A stretch of DNA of 64,000 nucleotides from Acinetobacter terrestris (GCF_004331155.1 NZ_SJNZ01000001.1:1-64000); one strand, 5' to 3'; positions 8,885 to 18,069 are shown, counted from the first letter of the stretch. The notes: generated from the letters alone by a model not told the origin. Numbers and translations: made by a program.

Positions 8885-8916
8885 TTGACAGGTCTATTCG
8901 ATAATGATTATCATTT
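8885..8916 (+). promoter_or_regulatory. hemP promoter with overlapping Fur box
   Basis: A perfect -35 TTGACA (8885-8890) lies 18 bases before a -10 TATCAT (8909-8914). GATAATGATTATCATTT at 8900-8916 closely matches the core of the classical Fur box and covers the -10 region. Iron-dependent repression by Fur is therefore predicted. Confidence 0.8.
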
Positions 8917-8949
8917 AAAACATTCACTATATACCACGGAACCGAAGGA

Positions 8950-9120
8950 ATGAACGCACCATTTAGCCTATTTACACGTAATAATGATGTCACACACTCA
9001 CTACCGATGTTGCACTCGAACAACCTGTTTTCCCTTGGCCGAGAAATTCGAATCATGCATGCCGGCGAAGAATATCGTTTACGTTTAACCCGTAACAATC
9101 GACTGATTCTGACCAAATAA
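8950..9120 (+). CDS. hemP: Hemin uptake protein HemP
   Basis: This 56-residue protein has the HemP/HmuP C-terminal core: LGREIRIMHAGEEYRLRLT followed by RNNRLILTK. HemP proteins are small and are associated with haem uptake and iron-regulated expression of haem receptors. The gene is very short but lies directly behind a Fur-boxed promoter and ahead of a hairpin terminator. An AAGGA abuts the ATG, which is tight spacing. Haem receptor and transporter genes, the usual neighbours, are absent here, so it is an orphan copy in this window. A longer minus-strand reading frame across the same bases is antisense noise. Confidence 0.9.
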   Translation: MNAPFSLFTRNNDVTHSLPMLHSNNLFSLGREIRIMHAGEEYRLRLTRNNRLILTK

Positions 9121-9177
9121 AACTGATTCAAACCCAATAAAATAGTCACAAGCCAATAATAATATTCGTGGAAACAG

Positions 9178-9206
9178 GCAGTATGTGCGCAAACATGCTG
9201 CTTTTT
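9178..9206 (+). terminator. hemP terminator
   Basis: GCAGTATGT and ACATGCTGC pair around a short GCGCAA loop and are followed by TTTTT. It overlaps the last bases of the convergent qseC gene. Confidence 0.65.
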
Positions 9207-10548
9207 AGCGACGCAGATGGAGTGGAAATTGTAGCTCGACTTTTAATCCGCCATGACTGGATTGAGAAAAATGAATTTCCCCTGCATGCAATTCAATGAT
9301 TTTTTGACAAATCGAAAGCCCCAAACCTGAACCCTGAGTTTTGGTTCCCAAAGCGCGGTAAAAGCGCTCACCCAATCGTTGTAGCACTTCATCTGTCACG
9401 CCTTGTCCATCATCTTCAATGCTGATAATGATGTGTTGCTGCTTTTGTTGTCCATCAATAAATACATGCCCACCCTGCTCTGCATAGCGAATGGTATTGT
9501 CCACCAGATTGCGTAAACAACTGAAAATCAGTTTTTCATTAGCCATAATATAAAGATCAGGTGAAAGCTGGGTCTGGATCTGAATATTTTTCTCAAGCGC
9601 AAAGGGTTGCAAGGCTTGAATGACCTCCTTCACCACAAGCTGCACATCTATTTCAGTTTTAGGCAATTGACTGGTATTGGTCGGATCGAGTCGTGCAAGT
9701 AAAAGCAGGTTTTCTAAAACTTGTGTCCCCCGGCTGACATCATTTTGAATACTGACCAAGTCCTGCGCTAAATCTGGATATTTACGTTTCAGTACCTGTA
9801 AACGCATTTGAATGGCAGATAACGGTGAACGTAATTCATGAGAAGCATCGGCGGTAAAGCGCTGCTCTGCCACTAGAGATTGTTTGAGCCGTTGTAACAG
9901 TTGATTCAATTGCCACACCATGGGCTGTAATTCTTTTAATTCAGGCACTTGCTGCTGAATCGGAGCAAGATCATGAGCATTTTTTCCCGAAATTTCTTTG
10001 GACAATTGATGAATCACTTTGAATTGGCGTTTTACTGCAAAATGTAAAATCAGCCACTGAATGAACCAGAGCAAAACTAAAATCAGGCCATAACCCATGA
10101 CATTTTGAGCCAGATCTTTAAAGCGCTCTCCAACTGATTGTAACACCAATACCGACATATTCAGTTCGCTATCTTCAGCCCTATACATGCGCCACAATTG
10201 CCGATCTTGCCAAATGAAATCATAACCTTCCGATGCATTATTTTTGAGCTTTGAAGATGGATTGCCGATTTGAAAATTCTTTGATTGCGTGAGCACCTGT
10301 TGCTGATCTTTAAGTTGATATTGAATATCAAACTCATCGCTGAGTTCATCCACCTGTCGTCCTGAACTGACGGTCACATCCGAAATCAGCAGCATGTCGG
10401 CAATTTCATCCATGAGCTGATCTTGCACTTGCATGGTCTGATACAGGGAAATCGCCATAAAAAGCAGCAATGCCACAACCCCAGCCAGCATTGAACTGAG
10501 TAATGATGTCTTGATCAGTTTACTTTGTAGGGACACGGCGTGTGACAT
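9205..10548 (-). CDS. qseC: QseC-type sensor histidine kinase
   Basis: This 447-residue inner-membrane histidine kinase has a transmembrane segment at about residues 15-36 and a periplasmic sensor of about 110 residues. A second TM lies at about 151-171, followed by a HAMP-like region. The H-box DASHELRSPL has the phosphoacceptor His near 237. The N-box is NLVDNTIRYAE, and the G boxes are DDGQGV and GSGLGLSIC. It starts one base after the stop of its response regulator gene, so the pair is coupled. A YgiW-type OB-fold gene upstream supports QseBC over PmrAB or other pairs of this class. The sensed signal cannot be read from the sequence. Confidence 0.85.
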   Translation of the reverse strand: MSHAVSLQSKLIKTSLLSSMLAGVVALLLFMAISLYQTMQVQDQLMDEIADMLLISDVTVSSGRQVDELSDEFDIQYQLKDQQQVLTQSKNFQIGNPSSKLKNNASEGYDFIWQDRQLWRMYRAEDSELNMSVLVLQSVGERFKDLAQNVMGYGLILVLLWFIQWLILHFAVKRQFKVIHQLSKEISGKNAHDLAPIQQQVPELKELQPMVWQLNQLLQRLKQSLVAEQRFTADASHELRSPLSAIQMRLQVLKRKYPDLAQDLVSIQNDVSRGTQVLENLLLLARLDPTNTSQLPKTEIDVQLVVKEVIQALQPFALEKNIQIQTQLSPDLYIMANEKLIFSCLRNLVDNTIRYAEQGGHVFIDGQQKQQHIIISIEDDGQGVTDEVLQRLGERFYRALGTKTQGSGLGLSICQKIIELHAGEIHFSQSSHGGLKVELQFPLHLRR

Positions 10549-10549
10549 A

Positions 10550-11209
10550 TTAATCCTGACTCATGCGATAGCCCAAACCACGAATGGTTTTGATATATTG
10601 GCTGCCAATTTTTTTACGTAATTGATAGATAAACACTTCTATGGCATTGCTTTCTATTTCATCGCCCCACGCATAAAGTGATTCTTCCAGTTGCTCACGC
10701 GTCATGACATGTTCCGGCTTTTGCATCAGTTTATGCAAAATCTGAAATTCCTTGGCCGTTAAATTCACAGTCTGGCCATCTTGAATCAGGGTTTTGGCTT
10801 GCGGGTCTAACACCAGATTTGCATAACGCAGATCGTGCCCGGCACTGCTTTGATGCTGCCGCAGTTGAGAACGTACCCGCGCAGAAAGTTCTTCCAAGCT
10901 AAAAGGCTTCACCAGATAATCATTGGCGCCTAAATCCAGACCTTCAACACGGTCCTGAATACTGTCGCGCGCGGTAATAAAAATTACCGGTGTGGGTTGC
11001 TGCTGCATTCTTAAAGTTTTGAGAATCTCATCCCCCGTAGCTTTAGGCAGTCCGCGGTCAAGCAAGACACAATCATACTGATGTTGCTCAATCGCTAGAA
11101 TGGCATGATCGCCACGCTGGACCCAGTCAATATTATAACCATCCATTTCTAGCCATGTTTTGATGCTTTCTGCTTGGGAGGCATCATCTTCTGCCAGTAA
11201 GATTCGCAT
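10550..11209 (-). CDS. qseB: QseB-type response regulator
   Basis: This 219-residue OmpR-class DNA-binding response regulator has a receiver domain with the acidic pocket (AEDD), the phosphoacceptor Asp near residue 51 (VLLDRGLP), the conserved Thr in FITARD and the Lys in YLVKPF. The C-terminal winged helix contains LTAKEFQIL, TREQLEESLY, NAIEVFIYQLRKKI and IRGLGYRM. It is the first gene of the regulator-kinase pair. A clear terminator separates it from ygiW upstream, so it probably has its own promoter in the 66 bases at 11210-11275. Confidence 0.87.
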   Translation of the reverse strand: MRILLAEDDASQAESIKTWLEMDGYNIDWVQRGDHAILAIEQHQYDCVLLDRGLPKATGDEILKTLRMQQQPTPVIFITARDSIQDRVEGLDLGANDYLVKPFSLEELSARVRSQLRQHQSSAGHDLRYANLVLDPQAKTLIQDGQTVNLTAKEFQILHKLMQKPEHVMTREQLEESLYAWGDEIESNAIEVFIYQLRKKIGSQYIKTIRGLGYRMSQD

Positions 11210-11273
11210 GTATTGTTCTCATGTATAAGGCATTTTATCGTTTTAAGATAGCACGCTTTAAAAGGAGCTGGAT

Positions 11274-11307
11274 TCAAAAAAACCACATGAATGACTCATG
11301 TGGTTTT
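11274..11307 (-). terminator. Terminator between ygiW and qseB
   Basis: CCACATGA (11283-11290) pairs with TCATGTGG (11296-11303) around a 5-base loop. It is followed on the minus strand by a run of seven T. It ends the ygiW-like gene before qseB begins. Confidence 0.85.
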
Positions 11308-11386
11308 GGGAGAAATAAAAGGAAATATAAAACTTCCGCCTTATCACTTTATTTCCATTGATCGGCTATGCAATGAATCGACCGAA

Positions 11387-11749
11387 TTAGAATTTAACCG
11401 TATCGACATCAATTTCAACACGTTTTGCAGGTTTGTAATCTATGTCAACTTCACCGGTGATGGTCACAGGCGTTTTTGCATTCACCGGTTTACCCTGCCA
11501 TAACTCGTCATCGATATCGACATTAATCGTGCCCGTGTTATCACGGAACTGATATTTTTCATCACCGACCGATTTCACCACATAACCCTTAAGCTGTACT
11601 TTAGTGTCATCTTTTAAGCCTAAAGCCTGTTTAACCGTAGTAGTGGCTGTAGGTGCAATCGCTGTTTGATTCACAGCAGTATTAGCCATGGCAAATGTTG
11701 TTGCACCGATTAAACCAGTAATTAAAGCTGCTTTTGAGATCATGTTCAT
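11387..11749 (-). CDS. ygiW: YgiW/YdeI-type periplasmic OB-fold (BOF) protein
   Basis: This 120-residue exported protein has a hydrophobic signal peptide ending near AMA-NTA. It also has the bacterial OB-fold (BOF) pattern: VKQALGLKDDTKVQLKGYVV, YQFRDNTGTINVDIDDELWQG and VTITGEVD. Family members are periplasmic stress-tolerance proteins, often next to qseBC as here. GAGGGC lies a few bases before the ATG. A strong terminator directly downstream suggests expression separate from qseBC, or only partial read-through. Confidence 0.82.
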   Translation of the reverse strand: MNMISKAALITGLIGATTFAMANTAVNQTAIAPTATTTVKQALGLKDDTKVQLKGYVVKSVGDEKYQFRDNTGTINVDIDDELWQGKPVNAKTPVTITGEVDIDYKPAKRVEIDVDTVKF

Positions 11750-11845
11750 TATGAAGCCCTCATCTTTTTGTTCATCATTTCGATGAAGCTATTAAAACAA
11801 ATCAAGATGAGGTGAATCTTAAGATTGCTTCATTTTCAAAAATTC

Positions 11846-13603
11846 CTAATTTAAAGGAACCACCCGTAGGACTTCTTCCAAAGTGGTCAGTCCGTCCAGA
11901 ACTTTACGCGCACCGGCAATACGCAGCGGTTCAACACCCTCTTTTTTGGATTGTTGACGCAATTCATTTAAATTGGCATTGGCACTAATCAGTTGTTTGG
12001 TCTCTAAACTTAAAGGCATAAATTCATAGATGCCGACACGTCCTTTATAGCCTGTATGTCGACATTCTTCACAACCGACTGCCTGAAACACAAAGTTTGG
12101 CATCTCAATTGTAAAGTCGTAGGTCAAATGCTTCCATTCTTGTTCGTTAATAAAAGTCTCTGTTTTACAGTGCGGGCAAAGTTTTCGTACCAGACGCTGT
12201 GCCAATACCCCTAAAATGGTCGCGGCCGTTAAAAATGGCTGCACGCCTAAATCGTGCAGACGGGTCAAACTCGATGGCGCATCATTGGTATGTAAAGTGG
12301 ATAGCACCAAGTGACCGGTTAATGCAGCCTGAATTGCCATATTGGCAGTATCATGGTCACGAATCTCACCGACCATGATAATGTCAGGATCCTGACGCAT
12401 TAAAGCGCGCACGCCATCGGCAAACCCTAAATCAATCCCGTTATTGACCTGCATCTGGTTAAAGCTCGGCTCAAGCATCTCGATGGGATCTTCAATGGTA
12501 CAAACATTCACTTCTTCCGTCGCCAGCTGCTTCAGTGAAGAATAGAGTGTCGTGGTTTTCCCTGAACCTGTCGGTCCAGTCACCAAAATAATGCCATGAC
12601 TATGTGCAGTTAAGGCTTGCCAGTCATTGAGTAAACCACCTTCAAAACCCAATTGCTGAAAACTGCGCACCAGCACTTCAGGGTCAAAAATACGCATCAC
12701 CAGTTTTTCGCCAAAAGCGGTTGGCAAAGTCGATAAACGCAGCTCGGTTTCTTGTCCTTTGGGGGTACGGGTTTTTAACCGGCCATCTTGCGGTTTGCGT
12801 TTTTCCGCAACATTCATACGACCTAAAATTTTAATTCGCGAAATCACCGCGGTCAGTGTATTGGCCGGCATTTTATAAATAGTATGCAACACGCCATCAA
12901 TTCGAAAACGTACCTTACCTGTGTCTTTACGCGGTTCGAGATGTATATCACTGGCCCCTTGCTCAAAAGCGAACTGCAACACCCAATCCACAAGTTTCAC
13001 AATGTGCTGGTCATTGGCATCCGGGTTTTGCGTATCGCCCAATTGTAAAAGTGCTTCTACCCCTTTGTTATCACGATCATAAGCGCTGGATTTTTGTGAT
13101 GAGTTCACCGCACGGCTGACCTGATAATATTCCACCAAATAGCGCTGTAATTGATCTGGGCTTAATAGCACACGCTGGATTTTTTTCGGTGCAATGGTAT
13201 GTTCAAGATTGGCTAGCCATTCTGTTTTAAAAGGCTGATCCGTTGCAATCAGGACTTTATCTACCTGAATTTCAACCGCCAAAATCTTATTTCGAAACGC
13301 AAATTCTTGCGACATGATATGGGTTAAAGCACCGACATCCGCCTTCAAGGGATCAATAATATAAAACGGGATCTTGGCTTTTTCTGCAATCCACTGACAT
13401 AAACGGTTTAAGGTCAATGTCGATTGCGGATGGGATAGATCGACCAGATTAAAATGTGCAATCCACTGCAATGGATGCCATTTCAGTTGCTCGCGTTGGC
13501 GGTGTGTGGTTTGTATCATCAGCTTGTTGCGCTCGGTAATACGCCCATCTTTTTGTAGTTGTTCCAGACACCAAGCCGTGTCCATTTCAAAATTAAAATT
13601 CAT
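11846..13603 (-). CDS. gspE: GspE/PulE-type secretion or pilus ATPase
   Basis: This is a cytoplasmic AAA-type ATPase of 585 residues from the GspE/PilB superfamily. The N-terminal MshEN-like domain is followed by the N2 domain (ASDIHLEPR). The Walker A motif GPTGSGKTTT lies at about 343-352, the Asp box at IEDPIE, Walker B at DIIMVGEIRD and the His box at GHLVLSTLHTND. A tetracysteine zinc site is formed by CPHC and CEEC. It is a lone gene, with no other type II secretion or pilus components nearby. The ATG at 13603 follows GGGG at good spacing, and a TTG five codons earlier is less likely. Choosing between type II secretion and an accessory pilus role requires phylogeny. Confidence 0.82.
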   Translation of the reverse strand: MNFNFEMDTAWCLEQLQKDGRITERNKLMIQTTHRQREQLKWHPLQWIAHFNLVDLSHPQSTLTLNRLCQWIAEKAKIPFYIIDPLKADVGALTHIMSQEFAFRNKILAVEIQVDKVLIATDQPFKTEWLANLEHTIAPKKIQRVLLSPDQLQRYLVEYYQVSRAVNSSQKSSAYDRDNKGVEALLQLGDTQNPDANDQHIVKLVDWVLQFAFEQGASDIHLEPRKDTGKVRFRIDGVLHTIYKMPANTLTAVISRIKILGRMNVAEKRKPQDGRLKTRTPKGQETELRLSTLPTAFGEKLVMRIFDPEVLVRSFQQLGFEGGLLNDWQALTAHSHGIILVTGPTGSGKTTTLYSSLKQLATEEVNVCTIEDPIEMLEPSFNQMQVNNGIDLGFADGVRALMRQDPDIIMVGEIRDHDTANMAIQAALTGHLVLSTLHTNDAPSSLTRLHDLGVQPFLTAATILGVLAQRLVRKLCPHCKTETFINEQEWKHLTYDFTIEMPNFVFQAVGCEECRHTGYKGRVGIYEFMPLSLETKQLISANANLNELRQQSKKEGVEPLRIAGARKVLDGLTTLEEVLRVVPLN

Positions 13604-13794
13604 TGTTCTAAGCCCCAAAACCTAAGCACACTATAGCAAACTAAATTTCATCTGACTTCAATCAGCTTTAGAAAAAAGCATCGATGCCATTGACTAAAAT
13701 GATAGCTTTCTCATCGGTCTTTCAAATGCAAGCTGTAACTTTTTTAAAAACGATTACGCTTTTACTTTCACCCATTTATAGCAAATAATGCTAA

Positions 13795-15105
13795 ATGTAC
13801 TGCTTAAATATGCAGCACTCTTTTCCCTACCCAAGCGATTGGATGAACCTTGTGAATAATCTACTGTATCTGCCGTTTCAAAATACACCATTTCATGAAT
13901 TGCTGATGATGATGGCAGCAGCATTAGGCTGTGGTTTGCTGATTGGTTTGGAACGTGAACGGAGCAAGCAACGTGAAAATCAGCACAGCTTTGCCGGAGT
14001 TCGCTCATTTGTGATCTGTGCATTACTCGGTGCACTCTGCTTTATCTTTGGGCCGGTTTTTGGTGTGGTTGGTGCAATCAGTGTCGCTGCGATCAGTATT
14101 TTTTCACTTAAAAATCAGCTCAAAGATCCGGGTGTGACCACTGAGCTGGCCTTCGTGATGACCTATTTCATTGGCGCACTGTGTATCTGGAATGTGACAC
14201 TGGCAGCCAGTTTATCTGTTGTACTGACTGTCATTTTAATGATGAAACATTCCATTCACGGTCTTGCCGGAAAATGGATTACCGAAGCTGAATTTAAAGA
14301 TGGTTTATTTTTACTGGCATTGATTTTAGTCGGTCTACCGCTCACCCCCAACACACCTTTATGGGGTACAGTTCTCAACCCGCATATTATTTTAAAGCTG
14401 CTGACCCTGATTTTAGTGGTTCAAGCATTGGCACATATTGCTAAACGCTTACTTTCAACAAAAAAAGCCCTCATTCTTTCTTCCATTGCTTCGGGATTTG
14501 TCTCCAGTACCGCAATGATTGCGCATTTAGGCATGCAAGTGCGTAATGGAGAAGCTGATGCCCGATCAAATGCCGGTGCAGCGCTGATGTCCTGTATCTC
14601 AACTTTAGTTCTATTATTCATCGTGGTTGGAGGCGTTTCTTTGGCCTGGTTAAAGCTGCTGATACTTCCCTCGCTCATTGCCATGGCTATTCTAGCGCTT
14701 TGTGCTTACTGGCTATTACGTAAAGCAAAACCTGTCGAAGAAACAGAACCTGAAGATAGTCCGATGTTTAGCTTAAAAGAAGCCGCGATTATTGCCGGGT
14801 TGTTAACGGTCATTCAGGCCGGCGTATATGGCTTGGAGCTTTTACTCGGTGATTCGGGTTTAATTGCAGGCACACTGCTGGCTTCACTGTTTGAAATTCA
14901 TGCCGCCATGGCAGCCGTGGTCGTTCAAGGTGAACCTGGCAATATAAGCTTGCTCTATGCCCTGATTTTAGGATTGGCTGCACACGCCATTTCAAAATCG
15001 ATCAATGCAGCTATCAGCGGTGGATTTAAATTTGCACTTTATTTTGCACCTGCACAAATTCTGCATATGCTGGTTTTAATTGGCATACTTTGGTGGAGCC
15101 TTTAG
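13795..15105 (+). CDS. MgtC/SapB-like DUF4010 membrane protein
   Basis: This polytopic membrane protein has up to 436 residues. The N-terminal part carries the MgtC-like signature (GCGLLIGLERERSKQ, then FAGVRSFVICALLGAL). A longer DUF4010 region with roughly eight further hydrophobic segments follows. Function is unknown. MgtC relatives act in magnesium stress and virulence, but that role is not established for the DUF4010 branch. The start is uncertain: ATGs at 13795, 13810 and 13843 are all in frame, none with a strong ribosome binding site, and 13843 (MNLVNNLLYL) gives the most family-like N-terminus. It is divergent from gspE and probably monocistronic. Confidence 0.72.
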   Translation: MYCLNMQHSFPYPSDWMNLVNNLLYLPFQNTPFHELLMMMAAALGCGLLIGLERERSKQRENQHSFAGVRSFVICALLGALCFIFGPVFGVVGAISVAAISIFSLKNQLKDPGVTTELAFVMTYFIGALCIWNVTLAASLSVVLTVILMMKHSIHGLAGKWITEAEFKDGLFLLALILVGLPLTPNTPLWGTVLNPHIILKLLTLILVVQALAHIAKRLLSTKKALILSSIASGFVSSTAMIAHLGMQVRNGEADARSNAGAALMSCISTLVLLFIVVGGVSLAWLKLLILPSLIAMAILALCAYWLLRKAKPVEETEPEDSPMFSLKEAAIIAGLLTVIQAGVYGLELLLGDSGLIAGTLLASLFEIHAAMAAVVVQGEPGNISLLYALILGLAAHAISKSINAAISGGFKFALYFAPAQILHMLVLIGILWWSL

Positions 15106-15201
15106 ATATTGTATTCATGTTTATGTATAATGCGCTTGGACAAATTTCAATCCTGTCTAATATCATTCTAAATAAATAATAATTTATAGAGCATTAATAA
15201 A

Positions 15202-16233
15202 ATGAAAATTAAAATACTTTCTTTATGGGTTTTTTCTGCTTTTATATTAACCGCTTGTGGTGGGGGATCAGATTCATCGCCTTCATTTAATTCAAGTTCA
15301 CCTGAATCAAGCAATAATACACCTCCAAATGGTAATGAACCAGCTGATCAGGTTTTAACACAAATTTATATTAGTGAAATGTCTGATGATACTACCCAGA
15401 AGATTTTAGGCTACGATATTGATACTATTACCATAAAAGATGGTCAGTACTATACTAGAAATGAGAATAATTTGGGTTATAACCAAGAAGCCGATATGAG
15501 TTTTCTTGTCACAGCAGATGGCGTGTATGAAGATGGTCCAAAACATCCTACTTATGGTGTAAATATTGGTTCAGTAACTGGCTCTCCAGCAAACTTCACC
15601 CTGAAGCCTTATTCGAAAATTGCTTCCAAAGGGTTAACCTTCAATCAATCTTATAAAACAATTGACCTCAGTAATAAGTCACTTAGTGAAGTAATTAATC
15701 CATATAATACATGGGTGATTAAAAATAATCTGACAAGCCAATTTCCAATCAGTGATACTTTATCACGTTTTTATAATGCCAATGCTGCAACTAAATTCCC
15801 AGCTGGTTCTCAATGTTTTCAGCTCACCAAATCTGAAAACAATCAGGAGCATATTGAACTTTATAACGACACCAAAAATCAAAAAAATGTAATGGATATA
15901 TGGAATCAGGAAGCCAATAAAATTGCTGCAGATACACAAAAGAAAAATTTTAAAGATACAACTGCATTTATCACATCTCAGCATCCGCAATATGACACTT
16001 ATGCCAAATTCCAAAGTGATTTTTATGCAGGAGATTATTATTCTAAAGGTATAGATTTCTTATTAAGTGAGGAAATTTCTAACATGAAAGAAGATATTAA
16101 TCAAAATAGTGATCTTACAGCCGCAGAAAAAGCTAATGTATTAGAATATATTAACATTACCAATAATTTATGTACTGTATATAACAACACAGCAACCGAG
16201 ACTATTCGTAATGCCATTAGTAATTTTAAATAG
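15202..16233 (+). CDS. AT-rich predicted lipoprotein, unknown family
   Basis: This 343-residue protein has a signal peptide and lipobox LTAC at about residues 16-19, followed by GGGSD and a long Ser/Pro/Asn-rich linker. The mature part is rich in Asn, Lys, Thr and Tyr and has no motif I recognise. Two Cys (in GSQCFQL and NNLCTVY) could form a disulfide. Codon use is noticeably more AT-biased than in the flanking housekeeping genes, which suggests recent acquisition or a fast-evolving surface protein. It has its own hairpin terminator. The product is probably anchored in the outer membrane. Confidence 0.65.
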   Translation: MKIKILSLWVFSAFILTACGGGSDSSPSFNSSSPESSNNTPPNGNEPADQVLTQIYISEMSDDTTQKILGYDIDTITIKDGQYYTRNENNLGYNQEADMSFLVTADGVYEDGPKHPTYGVNIGSVTGSPANFTLKPYSKIASKGLTFNQSYKTIDLSNKSLSEVINPYNTWVIKNNLTSQFPISDTLSRFYNANAATKFPAGSQCFQLTKSENNQEHIELYNDTKNQKNVMDIWNQEANKIAADTQKKNFKDTTAFITSQHPQYDTYAKFQSDFYAGDYYSKGIDFLLSEEISNMKEDINQNSDLTAAEKANVLEYINITNNLCTVYNNTATETIRNAISNFK

Positions 16234-16254
16234 TTTTTTAATTATCTAAGCTCT

Positions 16255-16289
16255 AAAAAATACAGAAATTCAAAATTCCTGTATTTTTT
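16255..16289 (+). terminator. Terminator of the AT-rich lipoprotein gene
   Basis: AAAAAATACAG (16255-16265) pairs with CTGTATTTTTT (16279-16289), so the stem ends in its own T-run. It can act on both strands. Confidence 0.8.
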
Positions 16290-16473
16290 ATGAACCATCA
16301 ATAAAAGACTTGGCTATTGATATAATTTATTGAAAATAAGTTCTTTATAATGTGATTAAGGTTTCTTTGAAATTTTAAATTATTAACTTAATCCATTGCT
16401 TCCTTTAGAAAGAAACACAATATTTAATAGCTCCTTCAAATCTATAAAGCATGGGTGATTTAAAGATATTAAG

Positions 16474-17184
16474 CTAAATTTGAATTGACTTAATTTTAAT
16501 ATATTCATCTACCATAAATTTAATTTCAAATTCCGCAAACTTCATTCCATAAACTCTCTCTGCATCCTTTTGATAGGCCGGTCTTGGGTCAAGCGATAAA
16601 ACCTGTTCCAATTCATTCACAATTCGTCCATCTAATTTTTGACGTTTCATTAAATCTTGCTTTTGCTGCTCTGCACTTTCTGTCCAGATAACCCTCATTC
16701 GTTCAGGCTCATTCTGTGCATAACCACTTTCTGCATCCCGTACGGCATCTGAATATTGAATATAAGGCTTGATATCTATAATGGGTGTGCCATTCAACAA
16801 ATCACTGCCTGTGACATAGACCCGAACTGATTTACCGACTTTTTTCACTTCTTTGAGCTGAACCACAGATAAACCCATCGGTGCAGGACGGTACATACTG
16901 CGCGTTGCGAACACGCCTATTTTCTGATTGCCGCCTAAACGCGGTGGACGGACTTGCGGGCGAAATTTTGGATTATCTTGTTGATTCTTATTGTCATGGA
17001 ACTGCCAAATGAGCCACAAGTGGCTGAATTCATTGATCCCTTCAAATGCCAGTAAATCATTATACGGTTCCAGCATTTCAATATAGGATTCGACCTGAAC
17101 CAAATTTGGTTGTCTGGGAATGCCAAATTTTTCACGGTAGGGAGAATTCATATACCCGATTATTGGCACTTTAAGCTCATTCAT
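16474..17184 (-). CDS. trmO: tRNA m6t6A37 methyltransferase TrmO
   Basis: TrmO N-methylates t6A37 in ACY-decoding tRNA-Thr using S-adenosylmethionine. This 236-residue protein shows the family N-terminus (IGYMNSPYREKFGIPRQP), the FSHLWLIWQFH segment, FATRSMYRPAPMGLSVVQL and the LNGTPIIDIKPYI motif. The C-terminal extension (LDPRPAYQKD) is also typical of TrmO (formerly TsaA/YaeB). The ATG at 17184 is preferred over an in-frame TTG at 17208 because family proteins start near MNELKVP. The gene is divergent from fpr. Confidence 0.9.
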   Translation of the reverse strand: MNELKVPIIGYMNSPYREKFGIPRQPNLVQVESYIEMLEPYNDLLAFEGINEFSHLWLIWQFHDNKNQQDNPKFRPQVRPPRLGGNQKIGVFATRSMYRPAPMGLSVVQLKEVKKVGKSVRVYVTGSDLLNGTPIIDIKPYIQYSDAVRDAESGYAQNEPERMRVIWTESAEQQKQDLMKRQKLDGRIVNELEQVLSLDPRPAYQKDAERVYGMKFAEFEIKFMVDEYIKIKSIQI

Positions 17185-17289
17185 AATCACTTTTTCTGAT
17201 AAGGTCAATTCAATATATTCAGTTTATCGAGAATGTTTTTAGATTAGAATAGTAAGCTGTTCTAATTTGATAATTTATTGAGACCTTTA

Positions 17290-18069
17290 ATGGCTGCTTT
17301 CAACGTCGAAAAGATTACTCACGTACACCACTGGAATGACACATTATTCAGTTTTAAAACCACTCGCGACACTGCGCTACGTTTTAAAAATGGTCAATTT
17401 GTGATGATTGGACTGGAAGTAAACGGTAAGCCTTTAATGCGTGCTTATTCTATTGCTAGCGCTAACTATGAAGAAGAGTTAGAGTTTTTCTCTATTAAAG
17501 TACCAGATGGTCCTTTAACTTCTATTTTACAAAAAGTAAAAGTTGGCGATGATATTTTGATATCACGCAAACCGACCGGCACTTTGGTTCTTGACGACTT
17601 AAACCCAGGTAAAAACTTATACCTTCTTTCTTCAGGTACTGGCCTTGCTCCTTTCCTTTCTACGATTCGTGATCCTGAAACGTATGAACGTTTTGAAAAA
17701 ATTATTGTGGTTCACGGTACACGCTTTGTGTCTGAATTGGCATATCAAGATTTGATCTTGAATGAAATTCCAAACCACGAATTCTTCTCAGAATTGGGCG
17801 CGAAAGAAAAATTAGTGTACTACCCAACCGTTACGCGTGAAGATTTCCACACTCAAGGTCGTGTAACCACTGCAATTGAAACGGGTGCTCTTTTCGAGAA
17901 AATCGGTTTACCACGTTTTAACCCAGAAACAGACCGTGCAATGTTGTGTGGTAGCCCTGCATTCCTAGATGACGTTGTTGCTTTGCTTGACCAACATGGT
18001 CTTAAAGAATCTCCGAAAATGGGTGTTCTTGGCGACTACGTGATTGAACGAGCATTCGTTGAAAAATAA
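17290..18069 (+). CDS. fpr: Ferredoxin--NADP+ reductase
   Basis: This 259-residue soluble flavoenzyme moves electrons between NADPH and ferredoxin or flavodoxin, supporting Fe-S and oxidative-stress chemistry. The FAD-binding motif RAYSIASANYEEE is present. So are the NADP-side segments SSGTGLAPFLS and VVHGTR, and MLCGSPAFLDD near the C-terminus. The end motif YVIERAFVEK is typical of bacterial subclass I Fpr. Length equals the usual size when the ATG at 17290 is used. A TTG at 17278 is in frame but unlikely. It stands alone and ends in a strong terminator. Confidence 0.93.
   Translation: MAAFNVEKITHVHHWNDTLFSFKTTRDTALRFKNGQFVMIGLEVNGKPLMRAYSIASANYEEELEFFSIKVPDGPLTSILQKVKVGDDILISRKPTGTLVLDDLNPGKNLYLLSSGTGLAPFLSTIRDPETYERFEKIIVVHGTRFVSELAYQDLILNEIPNHEFFSELGAKEKLVYYPTVTREDFHTQGRVTTAIETGALFEKIGLPRFNPETDRAMLCGSPAFLDDVVALLDQHGLKESPKMGVLGDYVIERAFVEK

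Noticed and set aside
8835..9149. A 104-codon minus-strand reading frame
   Set aside because: It is antisense to hemP, whose short frame has family motifs, a Fur-boxed promoter and a terminator.
9205..11209. PmrAB (polymyxin resistance) two-component system
   Set aside because: The sensor sequence differs from Acinetobacter PmrB as I remember it, there is no pmrC, and a YgiW gene is adjacent. QseBC fits better.
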